Of a DNA stretch of 64,000 bases, positions 50,604 to 59,071 are shown one piece after another. Position numbers and translations under genes: made by a program. Source of the DNA: Tepidiforma flava. Lineage in GTDB: Bacteria > Chloroflexota > Dehalococcoidia > Tepidiformales > Tepidiformaceae. Under the pieces are notes generated by a model that saw only the letters and a program-made list of their open reading frames with translations, was not told where the DNA came from and made no database searches. The DNA lies in contig NZ_CP115149.1 of the NCBI RefSeq assembly GCF_027594505.1, positions 939,435 through 1,003,434 on the forward strand. The letters are read 5' to 3'. Every line of letters begins with the position of its first letter. Within the stretch, counting starts at the first letter, position 1.

Positions 50604-51068
50604 TCAGGCTCCTTCGAGGCGGCTGGCTGCGCGGGTCATCCGGCAGAGGGCATCGAACATGGCGAGGGCGGCGAGCAGGGTGACGGCGGCGCGTTCGCCG
50701 CAGGCCTCGCGGTAGGCGAGGACCGGCGCATCGGGCAGGTCGTGGTGGCGCCAGGGGAGGTGCGCAGCGATCTCGAGCGCGAGGGCATCGGCGGGAGCGA
50801 GGCCGGGCGGGCATTCGCCGCGGGCGAGGGCCTCGGCTTCGCCGGGCGGGAGCTCCGCGAAGGCGGGGCCGCAGGCAGCCGGGGCGGCGCCGTGGAGGGC
50901 GGCGACGAGCCGCCGGCAGCGCTCGAGCGTGGCGGCGGGCACGGCGTCCGTATCGAAGCAGGCGGCGAGGAAGCGTTCGAACCCGGCCCGGAGGTGGGGG
51001 AGGGGCTCGAGGTGGGCGGCGAGCGGCGCAGGGATGACGGGACGTGCCACGCCGGCATACTGGACCAT
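50604..51068 (-). CDS. Helical protein, partner of AhpD-like gene
   Basis: A 154-aa helical product (MVQYAGVARPVIPAPLAAH, HLRAGFERFLAACFDTD, WRHHDLPDAPVLAYREACGERAAVTLLAALAMFDALCRM). The end resembles AhpD-like helices but no CxxC is present. Function unknown; translation coupled to the AhpD-like gene two bases downstream. It is divergent from an SDR gene across a regulatory region with CCAAAGCTT. Confidence 0.6.
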   Translation of the reverse strand: MVQYAGVARPVIPAPLAAHLEPLPHLRAGFERFLAACFDTDAVPAATLERCRRLVAALHGAAPAACGPAFAELPPGEAEALARGECPPGLAPADALALEIAAHLPWRHHDLPDAPVLAYREACGERAAVTLLAALAMFDALCRMTRAASRLEGA

Positions 51069-51098
51069 TGGCCAAAGCTTTGTCCAGCAGGATAAACT
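51061..51098 (+). promoter_or_regulatory. SDR promoter with CCAAAGCTT element
   Basis: CCAAAGCTT (51072-51080), 12 bases, then TAAACTCCCG (51093 onward). TGGAC (51061) and GTCCA (51082) flank it as an inverted repeat. The same 9-mer with the same 12-base spacing to TAAA recurs at 58986. Confidence 0.6.
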
Positions 51099-51128
51099 CC
51101 CGCCGATTTTTCGCCACGGGAGGCAGGC

Positions 51129-51893
51129 ATGGAGATCGCGGGCAAGGTTGCGCTGGTCACGGGCGCGGGCTCGGGCATCGGCCGGGCGTGCGCGGAGCGG
51201 CTGGCGCGCGAGGGCGCGAAGGTCGTCGTGGTCGACGTCGATGCGGCGGGCGGGGAGGAGACGGTGCGGCGGATTGCGGCGGCGGGCGGCGAAGCGGCAT
51301 TCGTGCAGGGCGACATCGGCACGCCGGAAGGAGTCGCGGAGACGTTCCGGGCAGCGAAGCGGGTGTTCGGGCGGCTGGACATCGTCCACAACAACGCGGG
51401 CATCATGACGGGCGACACGCCGGGCTGGCCGGATGCGCCGCTGGAGAAGGTGTTCCGGGTACTGGCGGTGAACGCCGCGGGGGTGGTGATGGGCACGCGG
51501 GCGGCGGTGGAGGCGTTCCGGGAGCACGGAGAGGGCGGCGCCGTCGTCAACACGGCGAGCATCGCGGGGCTCGGGCCGCTGCCGTTCGACCCCGTGTACG
51601 CGGCCTCGAAGGCGGCGGTCATCCACTTCACGAAGTCGTGCGCCATCCTGAAAGAGCTGGAGAACGTGCGGGTGAACGCGGTGGCGCCCGGGATGGTGGA
51701 CACGCCGATCATCGCGAAGACGGGCGACGGGACGCGGCCGGCGGCGTGGCTGGAGCCGTCGCTGGCGGGCGCCGTGCTGCTGCAGCCGGAGCGGATCGCG
51801 GAGGAGGTGGTGCGCCTCATCCGGGACGATGCGCTGGCGGGAGAAGTCAGCGTGGTGATGCACGAGAGCGCGGCGCCGGCCGCGGGCGGGTAG
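51129..51893 (+). CDS. Short-chain dehydrogenase/reductase
   Basis: The 254-aa classical SDR has VTGAGSGIGRACAERL, LDIVHNNAG, VNTASIAGLG and YAASKAAVIHF (catalytic Tyr-x-x-x-Lys), with an NAD-type Asp after strand 2 (VVVDVDAAGG). It should oxidise an alcohol with NAD. ATG 51129 is preceded by GGGAGGCAGGC. It shares a promoter element with the SDR-PEP-enzyme operon at 59 kb. Confidence 0.92.
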   Translation: MEIAGKVALVTGAGSGIGRACAERLAREGAKVVVVDVDAAGGEETVRRIAAAGGEAAFVQGDIGTPEGVAETFRAAKRVFGRLDIVHNNAGIMTGDTPGWPDAPLEKVFRVLAVNAAGVVMGTRAAVEAFREHGEGGAVVNTASIAGLGPLPFDPVYAASKAAVIHFTKSCAILKELENVRVNAVAPGMVDTPIIAKTGDGTRPAAWLEPSLAGAVLLQPERIAEEVVRLIRDDALAGEVSVVMHESAAPAAGG

Positions 51894-51896
51894 GAT
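51891..51896 (+). promoter_or_regulatory. -10 box overlapping SDR stop codon
   Basis: TAGGAT at 51891-51896 starts with the stop codon of the SDR gene and precedes the DUF3237 gene by about 90 bases. Confidence 0.35.
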
Positions 51897-51988
51897 ACGG
51901 CCGCCCGGGAGCGGGACGCGGCCCGGCCGCGGGAGCGGCCTGCTTCGAACCCTGAAGGAAGAACGCACACGAGAAGGGAGTTGCTGCG

Positions 51989-52420
51989 ATGCCGATGGAG
52001 AGTCTGCCGGTGGAGTTCCTGTTCACGATGACGGCGCGGGTGGCGCCGCCGACGATCATCCAGGTCGGCCCGCAGGGGTCGCGGTTCATCGTGAGCGTGC
52101 CGGGCGGCACGTTCGAAGGCCCGAAGCTGAAGGGCACGATCGTCGCCCACTCGGGCGGCGACTGGGTGACGCTGCGGCCGGACGGGAGCATGAAGCTGGA
52201 CGTGCGGCTGACGCTCCAGACGGAAGACGGGGCGCACATCCTGGTGACCTATACGGGCATCGGGGCGCGCGGCGCGGACGGGACGACGAAGGTGTATTCG
52301 ACGCCGCTGTTCGAGACCGGGGCGGAGAAGTACGCCTGGCTGAACAACGTGCAGGCCGTGGGGGTGGGCACGACGACGCCGGGCGGGGTGACCTACGAGG
52401 TGTACGCGCTGCGCGCCTGA
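51989..52420 (+). CDS. DUF3237 family protein
   Basis: The 143-aa beta-barrel protein has the DUF3237 pattern: FLFTMTARVAPPTIIQVGP, GSRFIVSVPGGTFEGPKLKG, GDWVTLRPDGSMKLDVRLTLQT, YTGIGARG. This family is found beside catabolic enzymes, but its role is unclear. GAAGGGAG lies 8 bases upstream. It is convergent with the E3 gene. Confidence 0.88.
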   Translation: MPMESLPVEFLFTMTARVAPPTIIQVGPQGSRFIVSVPGGTFEGPKLKGTIVAHSGGDWVTLRPDGSMKLDVRLTLQTEDGAHILVTYTGIGARGADGTTKVYSTPLFETGAEKYAWLNNVQAVGVGTTTPGGVTYEVYALRA

Positions 52421-52428
52421 GCCGGCGC

Positions 52429-53794
52429 TCAGAGGCGGCGGGCCGCCTCGGCGAGGAGCTCGAGGGGCGAGGGGTGCCAGGCAAGGGCCGCGGCCAGCTG
52501 GCCGGCGGTGGCCTCGGCCTGCATGAGCGCGGCGGCGGCGCTGACCAGTTCGTGCGCGCCGGGGCCGGCGGCCTGGACGCCGAGGATTTCGCCGGTGCGG
52601 GCGTCGGCGTGGAGGCGGACGAAGCCGGGCTGGCCGCCGCGCACGGCAGACCACGCGGAGCCTTCCATCGGGACGGTCGCGGTGGCGAGAGCGGCGCCGC
52701 GGGCGCGCGCTTCGGCGGCGATGCGGCCGACGGCGGCGAGGGGCGGGAGCGCGTGGACCAGCCGCGGCACAGCCTCGAGGCGGCAGCGGCGGGGTCGCCA
52801 GCGGCGCCCGCGCCCGCGGCCCGGCCCATCGCGGCGGCGGTGCTGGAGAGCATCCCCGCCCGGTGACGTCGCCGGCGGCGAAGACGCCCGGCGCGCCGGC
52901 CGCGGCCGACTCGTCGACGGGGATGGTGCCATCCGGGGCTGCCGCGAGCCCGGCGCGTTCGAGCGCGAGGCCCTCGGCCGCGGGGACGCGCGGGTCGGCG
53001 GCGAGGACGACGGCGGCGTCGACCTCCACCTCCCCGCCGGGCGCTGCGAGGCGGACGGCGGCGCCCTCGGCGGCGGAAGGCGCAGCGTCGCGGTGGACGG
53101 CGATGCCGAGCCCGCCGAGGACGTCGGCGATCACCGGCTGGAGGTCGTCGTCGAAGCCGGCGCAGACGGCGGGGCCGGGCGCGGCGAGGGTGACGGCGGA
53201 GCCGGCGAGGGCGAGGAGGACCGCGTATTCGACGGCGAAGAGGCCGCCGGAGGGGCCGCCGCCGAGGACGAGGCAGGAAGGCGGGGGTTCGCGCCAGGTT
53301 TGGACGAGGTCGGGGGTGGCGAGGCGGTCGGCGGGGAGGCCGGGGATGCGCAGGGGCTCCCAGCGGGCGCCGGCGGCGATGACGACGGCGTCGGCGCGGA
53401 CCGGCTCGCCCCCGGCGACGGCGAGGAGCGACGGCTCGAGGAAGCTGGCGTGGCCGGCGATGAGCTGGACCCCGGCGCGGCGGAGCGCGGTTTGGGTGCC
53501 CGCGGCGAGGCTGCGGACGAGGGCGCGGGCGCGGTCGTTCGCGCGGCCGAGCTGGAACGTTCCGCCAGCGGCGAGGACGCCGGCGAGGGCGAGCTCGCGG
53601 GCGCGGGCGAAGCCCTCGGCAGCGTCGAGCAGGATGGACGTGGGGATGCAGGTGTGGTGGACGCAGGAGCCGCCGGGCTGCTGGGCCTCGATGAGGGCGA
53701 CAGAGGCGCCAAGGCGCGCGGCTTCGAGGGCGGCGGCGCCGCCGGCGGCGCCGGCGCCGATGACGGCGACGTCGAAGCGGGCGGGCGCGGTCAT
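52429..53794 (-). pseudogene. Dihydrolipoyl dehydrogenase-like E3, two frameshifts
   Basis: The N-terminal frame gives the FAD motif VIGAGAAGGAAALEAARLG, the redox disulfide Cys44/Cys49 in GGSCVHHTCIPTS, and the NAD motif LGGGPSGGLFAVEYAVLL. The frame changes at 52851-52861 (after AAGDVTG) and at 52773-52790; the last part has the dimer-interface features, ending with HPSPLELLAEA. Each break is repaired by adding one base (length 3n+1 fits two lost bases), giving about 455 aa. As E3 it would reoxidise lipoyl groups of the E2 encoded just upstream, which its start overlaps by four bases. Otherwise intact; sequence error is possible. Confidence 0.88.
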
Positions 53795-55146
53795 ACGAGC
53801 AGCCGGTAGGGGGACTCGAGGAGATCGCGCACCTCGGCGAGGAAGGCCGCGCCGGGCGCGCCGTCCACCGCGCGGTGGTCGATGGTGAGGCTGAGGGTGA
53901 GCGAGCGGGCGCGCACCGGCCGGTCGCCCTCCCAGGCGATGTCGTCGACGACGCGCCCGATGCCGAGGATGGCGACGTTGGGCGGGTTGATGATCGGCGT
54001 GAAGAATTCGACGCCGGCCATGCCGAGGGAGGTGACGGAGAAGGTCTGGCCGGCGTAGTCATCGAGGCCGAGGGTCCCGGCGCGGGCAGCCTCGGCGAGG
54101 TGGGAGGTTTCGCGGGCGAGGTCGCGGAGGCTGAGGGCGTCGGCGCCGCGGATGACGGGGACGACGAGGCCGGCGTCGAGCGCGACGGCCATGCCGATAT
54201 GGACTGCGGGCTCGAGCACGATGGCGTCGGCTTCGACGCGGGCGTTGAGAGCGGGGTGGCGGCGGAGGGCTTTCGCGGCGGCGCGGATGACGAGGTCGGT
54301 GATGGAGGGGCGGATGCCCTCGGGCTGCCACTCGGCGATGAGCTGTTCGCGGAGGCGGAGCGCTTCGTCCATCCGGACGCGCATGCCGAGGGTGAGCTGG
54401 GCCATCTCCTGGAGGCTGCGGTGCATGCGGTCGGCGATGGTGCGGCGCATGCCGCGGAGCGGGATGCGCTCGCCGGCGGCGGGGGCCGGTGCGGCCGGCG
54501 CGGGGGACGGGGCGGCAGGCGCGGGGCGGGCGGCCGCGGCTTCGACGTCCTCCTTCGTGATGCGGCCGCCGGGGCCGGTGCCGCGGACCGCCGCGAGGTC
54601 GACGCCGAGTTCGCGGGCGAGGGCGCGCGCGACGGGGGTGGCGGCTGGCGGTTCAGCGGACTGGGCGGGGGCCGCCGCGGTAGCGCCGAGGGCCGTGTGA
54701 GCGCGGCGGACGTCCTCCTCGGTGATGCGGCCGCCGGGACCGGTGCCAAGGACGGCCTCGAGCGGGACGCCGAGTTCGGCGGCGAGCCGGCGGGCAGCGG
54801 GCGAGGCGGGGAGGCGGCCTTCGGCCGGGGGCGGCGGCGGGACGGGGCCCGCGCCCGCTGCTGCAGCGTCACCGGGCGGGGCGGCCGGGGCGCCGGCGGG
54901 GGGCGCTTCGCCCGGCGCGAGGATCCAGCCGACGACGGCCCCGGGCGGCAGCGTGGTGCCGGCAGGGACGGCGTGGCGGAGGATGCCGTCGGCCTCGGCT
55001 TCGACCTGGAACTCGATCTTCTCGGTCTCGAGGCGGTAGACGATGTCGCCGGCGCGGACGGGCGCGCCATCGGGCACGAGCCACTCGGCGACGGTGCCTT
55101 CGGTCATCGTCATGCCCAGCTTGGGGATGAGGACGTCAGTCGGCAT
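53791..55146 (-). CDS. 2-oxo acid/acetoin dehydrogenase E2, acoC-like
   Basis: The 451-aa acyltransferase has one lipoyl domain (Lys43 in ETEKIEFQ), two peripheral subunit-binding domains (about 112-146 and 168-201, each ending GTGPGGRIT-x-EDV), an Ala/Pro linker and the catalytic domain with DHRAVDG. Two such binding domains in one E2 are unusual. It transfers the acetyl group from E1 to CoA. It overlaps the E3 gene by four bases and acoX by 11. Confidence 0.94.
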   Translation of the reverse strand: MPTDVLIPKLGMTMTEGTVAEWLVPDGAPVRAGDIVYRLETEKIEFQVEAEADGILRHAVPAGTTLPPGAVVGWILAPGEAPPAGAPAAPPGDAAAAGAGPVPPPPPAEGRLPASPAARRLAAELGVPLEAVLGTGPGGRITEEDVRRAHTALGATAAAPAQSAEPPAATPVARALARELGVDLAAVRGTGPGGRITKEDVEAAAARPAPAAPSPAPAAPAPAAGERIPLRGMRRTIADRMHRSLQEMAQLTLGMRVRMDEALRLREQLIAEWQPEGIRPSITDLVIRAAAKALRRHPALNARVEADAIVLEPAVHIGMAVALDAGLVVPVIRGADALSLRDLARETSHLAEAARAGTLGLDDYAGQTFSVTSLGMAGVEFFTPIINPPNVAILGIGRVVDDIAWEGDRPVRARSLTLSLTIDHRAVDGAPGAAFLAEVRDLLESPYRLLV

Positions 55147-56143
55147 AGGGTGCTCCGCTGAGGGGTTCGATGAAGCAGCCGGTGCGGGCCGCGCAGCTGA
55201 GGGCGCGGCGCGGTTCGATGAGGAGCGGGCCGGCGGCCGACGGGACGAGCCGGGTGCGCTGGCCGGGGAGGAGGCGGCGCTCGCGCTCGCCGTCGAGGGC
55301 GAGGATGCCGGGGCCGCGCCATTCGACGGCCTCGCCGAAGGGGACGGGGCGGTAGCTGCGGACGTCGACGGGGGCGATGAGCCCGGGCGCGAGCGGGACG
55401 CGGACGGCGCAGCCGGGTTCGCCGAAGTCGAAGGCGAGGGCGGCCGCGGGGGGCATGGCGAGGCCGAGCATGCCGCCGACCGCTGCGAGGCCGGTGACGG
55501 CCGGGTCGGAGCGGAGGACGAGCGCGGCGCGCAGCTCGCCGGGCCGCCAGACGGCGCGGGCGCCGCTGAACAGGCCGTCGACGAGAGCGGCATCGACGAG
55601 GGCGAGGTCCGGCGGTTCGCCCTCGACTTCGACGGTGATGACGGGGCAGCGGACGGCGGCGGCCTCGATGGGCACCCGGCCTGCGGCGACCAGCCCGGCA
55701 GCGGCCCCGGCGGCGGTGGGTTCGCAGGCGAGCGGGAAGACGTTGTTGGTGCCGGTCGAGATGGGGAGGATGGGGAGGCCGGGCCAGCCGGCGGCGGCAG
55801 CCCGGCAGGTGCCGTCGCCCCCGAGCACGACGACGGCGGCGGCGCCCCGGTCGCGGCAGGCCGCGGCGGCATTCCGGGTGTCGAGGGCGGAGCCGGTGAA
55901 CGGCACCGGGAGCGGGACGGGCTGGAGGGGCGGCGCGAACCCTTCGAGCGCGTCCTCGGCGAGGCGGTGGGGGCCCGGCAGGTAGCAGATGGCGCGGGCG
56001 CCGGCGGCCGCGGCCCCGGCGAAGAAGCGGCGGAGGACGGCCACCTTGTCGGCGTCAGCGGAGACCGGCGCGCGGGCGACGAGGCGGCGGATGTCCTTGC
56101 CCGAGGCGGGATTGGCGATGACGCCGATCGGGCCGGGGGGCAT
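55136..56143 (-). CDS. AcoX-like ATP-NAD kinase family protein
   Basis: The 335-aa protein has the ATP-NAD kinase/diacylglycerol-kinase GGDGT motif (VVVLGGDGTCRAAAAGW) and TGTNNVFP. In position and style it matches AcoX of acetoin operons, whose role is still unknown. It lies between E1-beta and E2, the classical acoABXC order. ATG 56143 is 2 bases after the E1-beta stop. Confidence 0.88.
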   Translation of the reverse strand: MPPGPIGVIANPASGKDIRRLVARAPVSADADKVAVLRRFFAGAAAAGARAICYLPGPHRLAEDALEGFAPPLQPVPLPVPFTGSALDTRNAAAACRDRGAAAVVVLGGDGTCRAAAAGWPGLPILPISTGTNNVFPLACEPTAAGAAAGLVAAGRVPIEAAAVRCPVITVEVEGEPPDLALVDAALVDGLFSGARAVWRPGELRAALVLRSDPAVTGLAAVGGMLGLAMPPAAALAFDFGEPGCAVRVPLAPGLIAPVDVRSYRPVPFGEAVEWRGPGILALDGERERRLLPGQRTRLVPSAAGPLLIEPRRALSCAARTGCFIEPLSGAPYAD

Positions 56144-56145
56144 GG

Positions 56146-57147
56146 CTACGCTGCCCGGCCGAGCAGGCGGAGGACTTCGCCGGCGATGCGGTCGGCGTTG
56201 GGGACGTAGTGGGCTTCGAGGGCCGGGCTGAACGGCACGGGCGAGAACGGCGCGCCGACCCTGCCGATGGGCGCATCGAGGTGGTCGAAGGCGGCCTCCT
56301 GCAGCTGCGCGGCGATCTCGGCGCCGAAGCCGCCGAAGCGGACCGCTTCGTGGACGACGAGAGCGCGGTGCGTCTTGCGGAGGGATGCGACGAGCGTCTC
56401 CGTATCGAGCGGGACGAGGGAGCGGGGATCGATGACCTCGGCGTCGATGCCGTGCTCGCGGAGCTGTTCGGCGGCGGCGAGGCTTTCGTGGACCATGCGG
56501 CCGGTGGCGATGATGGTGAAGTTCGTGCCCGGGCGGACGACGGCGGCCTGGCCGAGGGGGATTTCGTACATCTCCTCGGGGACGGGGCCGGCGAGGCCGA
56601 GGAGCGCCTTGTGGTTGATGACGATGACGGGACTTTCGTCGCGGACGGCGGCGATGAGGAGGCCTTTGGCTTCGTACGGGCCGGAGGCCATGACGACCTT
56701 AAGGCCGGGGACGTGGCAGAACCAGGCTTCGAGGCTCTGGGAGTGCTGGGCGGCGAGGTTGAGGCCGGCGCCGGCCATGGTGTGGATGGTGAGGGGCAGG
56801 CGGGCCTTGCCGCCGAACATGTAGCGCATCTTGGCGGCCTGGTTCACGAGCTGGTCCATGGCGACGCCCATGAAGTCCATGAACATGATGTCGATGATGG
56901 GGCGGAGGCCGGTGGCGGCAGCGCCGACGCCGAGGCCGACGAGGGCGGCTTCGCTGATGGGCGTATCGACGACGCGTTCGGGGCCGAATTCATCGAGGAG
57001 GCCGCGGCTGAAGCCGAAGACGGAGCCGTAGAGGGCGACGTCCTCGCCGGCGAGGAAGACGTTCGGGTCCTCGCGCATGAGCTGGCGGAGGGCCTCGTTG
57101 ATGGCCATGACGGTGGGGAGCTGGCGCTGGGCGGTGGCGGCGGTCAT
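56146..57147 (-). CDS. Acetoin/2-oxo acid dehydrogenase E1 beta, acoB-like
   Basis: The 333-aa transketolase-type subunit has NEALRQLMREDPNVFLAGED, DTPISEAALVGLGVGAA, IDIMFMDFMGVAMDQLVNQAAKM and the C-terminal KTHRALVVHEAVRFGGFGAEI. It pairs with the alpha subunit encoded 18 bases upstream to bind thiamine diphosphate and cleave the substrate. Confidence 0.95.
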   Translation of the reverse strand: MTAATAQRQLPTVMAINEALRQLMREDPNVFLAGEDVALYGSVFGFSRGLLDEFGPERVVDTPISEAALVGLGVGAAATGLRPIIDIMFMDFMGVAMDQLVNQAAKMRYMFGGKARLPLTIHTMAGAGLNLAAQHSQSLEAWFCHVPGLKVVMASGPYEAKGLLIAAVRDESPVIVINHKALLGLAGPVPEEMYEIPLGQAAVVRPGTNFTIIATGRMVHESLAAAEQLREHGIDAEVIDPRSLVPLDTETLVASLRKTHRALVVHEAVRFGGFGAEIAAQLQEAAFDHLDAPIGRVGAPFSPVPFSPALEAHYVPNADRIAGEVLRLLGRAA

Positions 57148-57165
57148 CGGTTCGGCTCCGTGGGG

Positions 57166-58134
57166 CTAGCTGGCGTAGACGTCCTCGGTGAGGGCGGCAG
57201 GGTCGGGGAAGGGGCTGGCCTCGGCGAAGGCGACGGCCTCGCGGACTTCGGCCTGGATGGCCTCGCGGACGGCGGCGGCGCCGGCTTCGTCGAGGATGCC
57301 GAGTTCGGCGAGGCGGCGCTCGAGGAGCGTGATGGGGTCGCGCTCCCGCCACGCGCGGACCTCATCGTCGGAGCGGTAGACGACGCCCATGCCGCGGACG
57401 CCGACGTGGTCGAAGAAGCGGTAGGTCTTGCATTCGAGGAGGGTGGGGCCTTCGCCGCGGCGGGCGCGGGCGATGGCCTCGCCGGCGGCTTCGTAGACGG
57501 CGACGGCGTCCATGCCGTCGACGACGATGCCGGGGAAGCCGTAGCCGGCGGCGCGGTCGGCGATGTCGCGGATGGCCTGGTGGCGGTCCTGGCGGGTGAA
57601 TTCGCCGAAGCCGTTGTTTTCGCAGACGAAGATGAGGGGGAGGCGGTAGAGGCCGGCCATGTTGGCGGCTTCGTGGAAGGAGCCTTCGTTGGAGGCGCCA
57701 TCGCCGAAGAAGCAGGCGGTGACGTTCTGGGTCTTGCGGTACTTGTTGGAGAAGGCGGCGCCGACGGCGATGGGCGGGCCGCCGCCGACGATGCCGTTGG
57801 CGCCGAGCATGCCGAGGTCCATATCGGCGATGTGCATGGAGCCGCCTTTGCCGCGGCAGTAGCCGGTGGCGCGGCCGAAGAGCTCGGCGAACATCTGGCG
57901 GAAGTCGCCGCCGACAGCGACGAGGTGGCCGTGGCCGCGGTGGGTGCTGGTGACCTGGTCGCCGGGGCCGAGGTGGGCGGCGACGCCGGCGGCGACGGCT
58001 TCTTCGCCGACGTAGAGGTGGAGCGCGCCGGGGATGCGGCCGGCTTCGGAGAGCCGGCCGGCCTCTTCTTCGAAGAGGCGGATGCGGAGCATGCGGCGGT
58101 GGAGGTCGCGCAGGGTCTCGGCGGAGAGGGGCAT
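57166..58134 (-). CDS. Acetoin/2-oxo acid dehydrogenase E1 alpha, acoA-like
   Basis: The 322-aa protein has HRGHGHLVAVGG, the thiamine diphosphate motif GDGASNEGSFHEA...NN, and RYRSD-type contacts (VYRSDDEVRAW). It is the first gene of the five-gene operon and its start at ATG 58134 is preceded by a GGTGG ribosome site and the -10 box at 58183. The acoX context favours acetoin as substrate over pyruvate. Confidence 0.95.
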   Translation of the reverse strand: MPLSAETLRDLHRRMLRIRLFEEEAGRLSEAGRIPGALHLYVGEEAVAAGVAAHLGPGDQVTSTHRGHGHLVAVGGDFRQMFAELFGRATGYCRGKGGSMHIADMDLGMLGANGIVGGGPPIAVGAAFSNKYRKTQNVTACFFGDGASNEGSFHEAANMAGLYRLPLIFVCENNGFGEFTRQDRHQAIRDIADRAAGYGFPGIVVDGMDAVAVYEAAGEAIARARRGEGPTLLECKTYRFFDHVGVRGMGVVYRSDDEVRAWRERDPITLLERRLAELGILDEAGAAAVREAIQAEVREAVAFAEASPFPDPAALTEDVYAS

Positions 58135-58182
58135 TTTGACACCACCGGTTGGGGTTTTGGCCGGGCGTCCAACGGCGGCGTA

Positions 58183-58188
58183 ACTGTA
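58183..58188 (-). promoter_or_regulatory. -10 box of aco-like operon
   Basis: TACAGT on the - strand at 58183-58188, about 45 bases before ATG 58134. The -35 area (TTTCGG) is weak, suggesting activator dependence. Confidence 0.4.
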
Positions 58189-58234
58189 CCGAAACACGGA
58201 GCGGGCCGAAAGGGGGCGTTCAGGGCTTCGGCCT

Positions 58235-58253
58235 GTTAGCCTAAATGTTAGCC
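58235..58253 (+). promoter_or_regulatory. GTTAGCC direct repeat upstream of TetR gene
   Basis: GTTAGCC at 58235-58241 and 58247-58253, with a 12-base period, and a TTAG-C-CTAA palindrome inside the first half. It lies midway between the aco-like operon and the TetR gene, so it is a candidate operator for that regulator. Confidence 0.5.
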
Positions 58254-58293
58254 ACGCAAACGAACCGGGGCGCCGGGCGCCCCGCGGGGATGG

Positions 58294-58947
58294 ATGAGGA
58301 TGGCACGACTGGATATCAACGCGATTCGGCGCAGGCAGATCATCGACGCGGCCGTGGCCGTGATGGCCGAGAAGGGCTGGGCGGAGACCTCGATCGACGA
58401 GGCGACGAAGCGGGCCGAGGTGAGCCGCGGGCTCGTCTCGTACCACTTCAAGGACAAGGCGGACCTGCTCTCCGGGGTGCTGGCGCGCTGCCAGGAGATT
58501 TTCAACGAATCCGTCCAGGAAGCCCTGGGCGAAAGCAGCGACCCGGTGGAGACGATGCGGGCGGTGACGCGCATCGGCATCGAGCTGGCGAAGGTGAACC
58601 CGGTGCCGTACGAGGTGTTCGTGCAGTTCACGGCGAGCGCGAAGCGGGACCCGCGGCTCGGCGAGGAGATCCGGGCGCTCTGGGAGGGGTTCCGGCGGAC
58701 GACGGCGGCGGCGATCCGGGCGGGCCAGCGGGCGGGCGCGTTCCGGCGGGACATCGATGCCGACGCGGCGGCGGCGCGGCACATCGGGGCCGTCACCGGG
58801 GTGGCGCTCCAGTGGCTGCTGGAGCCGGGCGCGTTCGACTTCGAAGAGACGGAGCGGCAGACGGTCGAGATGCTGATGGCGTACCTCGTGGCGGATGCCC
58901 CGGGCGGGGAGGGCGCGGGGGCGGCTGCGGCGGCAGCGAACCGGTAG
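58294..58947 (+). CDS. TetR family transcriptional regulator
   Basis: The 217-aa protein has the N-terminal helix-turn-helix (RRRQIIDAAVAVMAEKGW, TSIDEATKRAEVSRGLVSYHFKDKADLL) and an all-helical ligand-binding domain; the SRGLVSYHF recognition helix resembles BetI. It lies between the acetoin-like operon and the SDR/PEP-enzyme operon and probably controls one or both. Start may be ATG 58294 or 58300. Confidence 0.93.
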   Translation: MRMARLDINAIRRRQIIDAAVAVMAEKGWAETSIDEATKRAEVSRGLVSYHFKDKADLLSGVLARCQEIFNESVQEALGESSDPVETMRAVTRIGIELAKVNPVPYEVFVQFTASAKRDPRLGEEIRALWEGFRRTTAAAIRAGQRAGAFRRDIDADAAAARHIGAVTGVALQWLLEPGAFDFEETERQTVEMLMAYLVADAPGGEGAGAAAAAANR

Positions 58948-58985
58948 CGCGCTCGCTCGTCCTGCCCAATTTCTTGGCTGGTCTT

Positions 58986-59012
58986 CCAAAGCTTCGGGCA
59001 ATGTGGTAAAAG
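58986..59012 (+). promoter_or_regulatory. SDR operon promoter with CCAAAGCTT element
   Basis: CCAAAGCTT at 58986-58994, 12 bases, then TAAAAGCTCCCG (59007 onward), the same layout as at 51072. The start codon of the SDR is 60 bases downstream. Confidence 0.6.
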
Positions 59013-59071
59013 CTCCCGGCAGCAGCGCGGGCGCGCCGGGACAGCGCGTCCCGCGGATGGAGGGGACAGCC

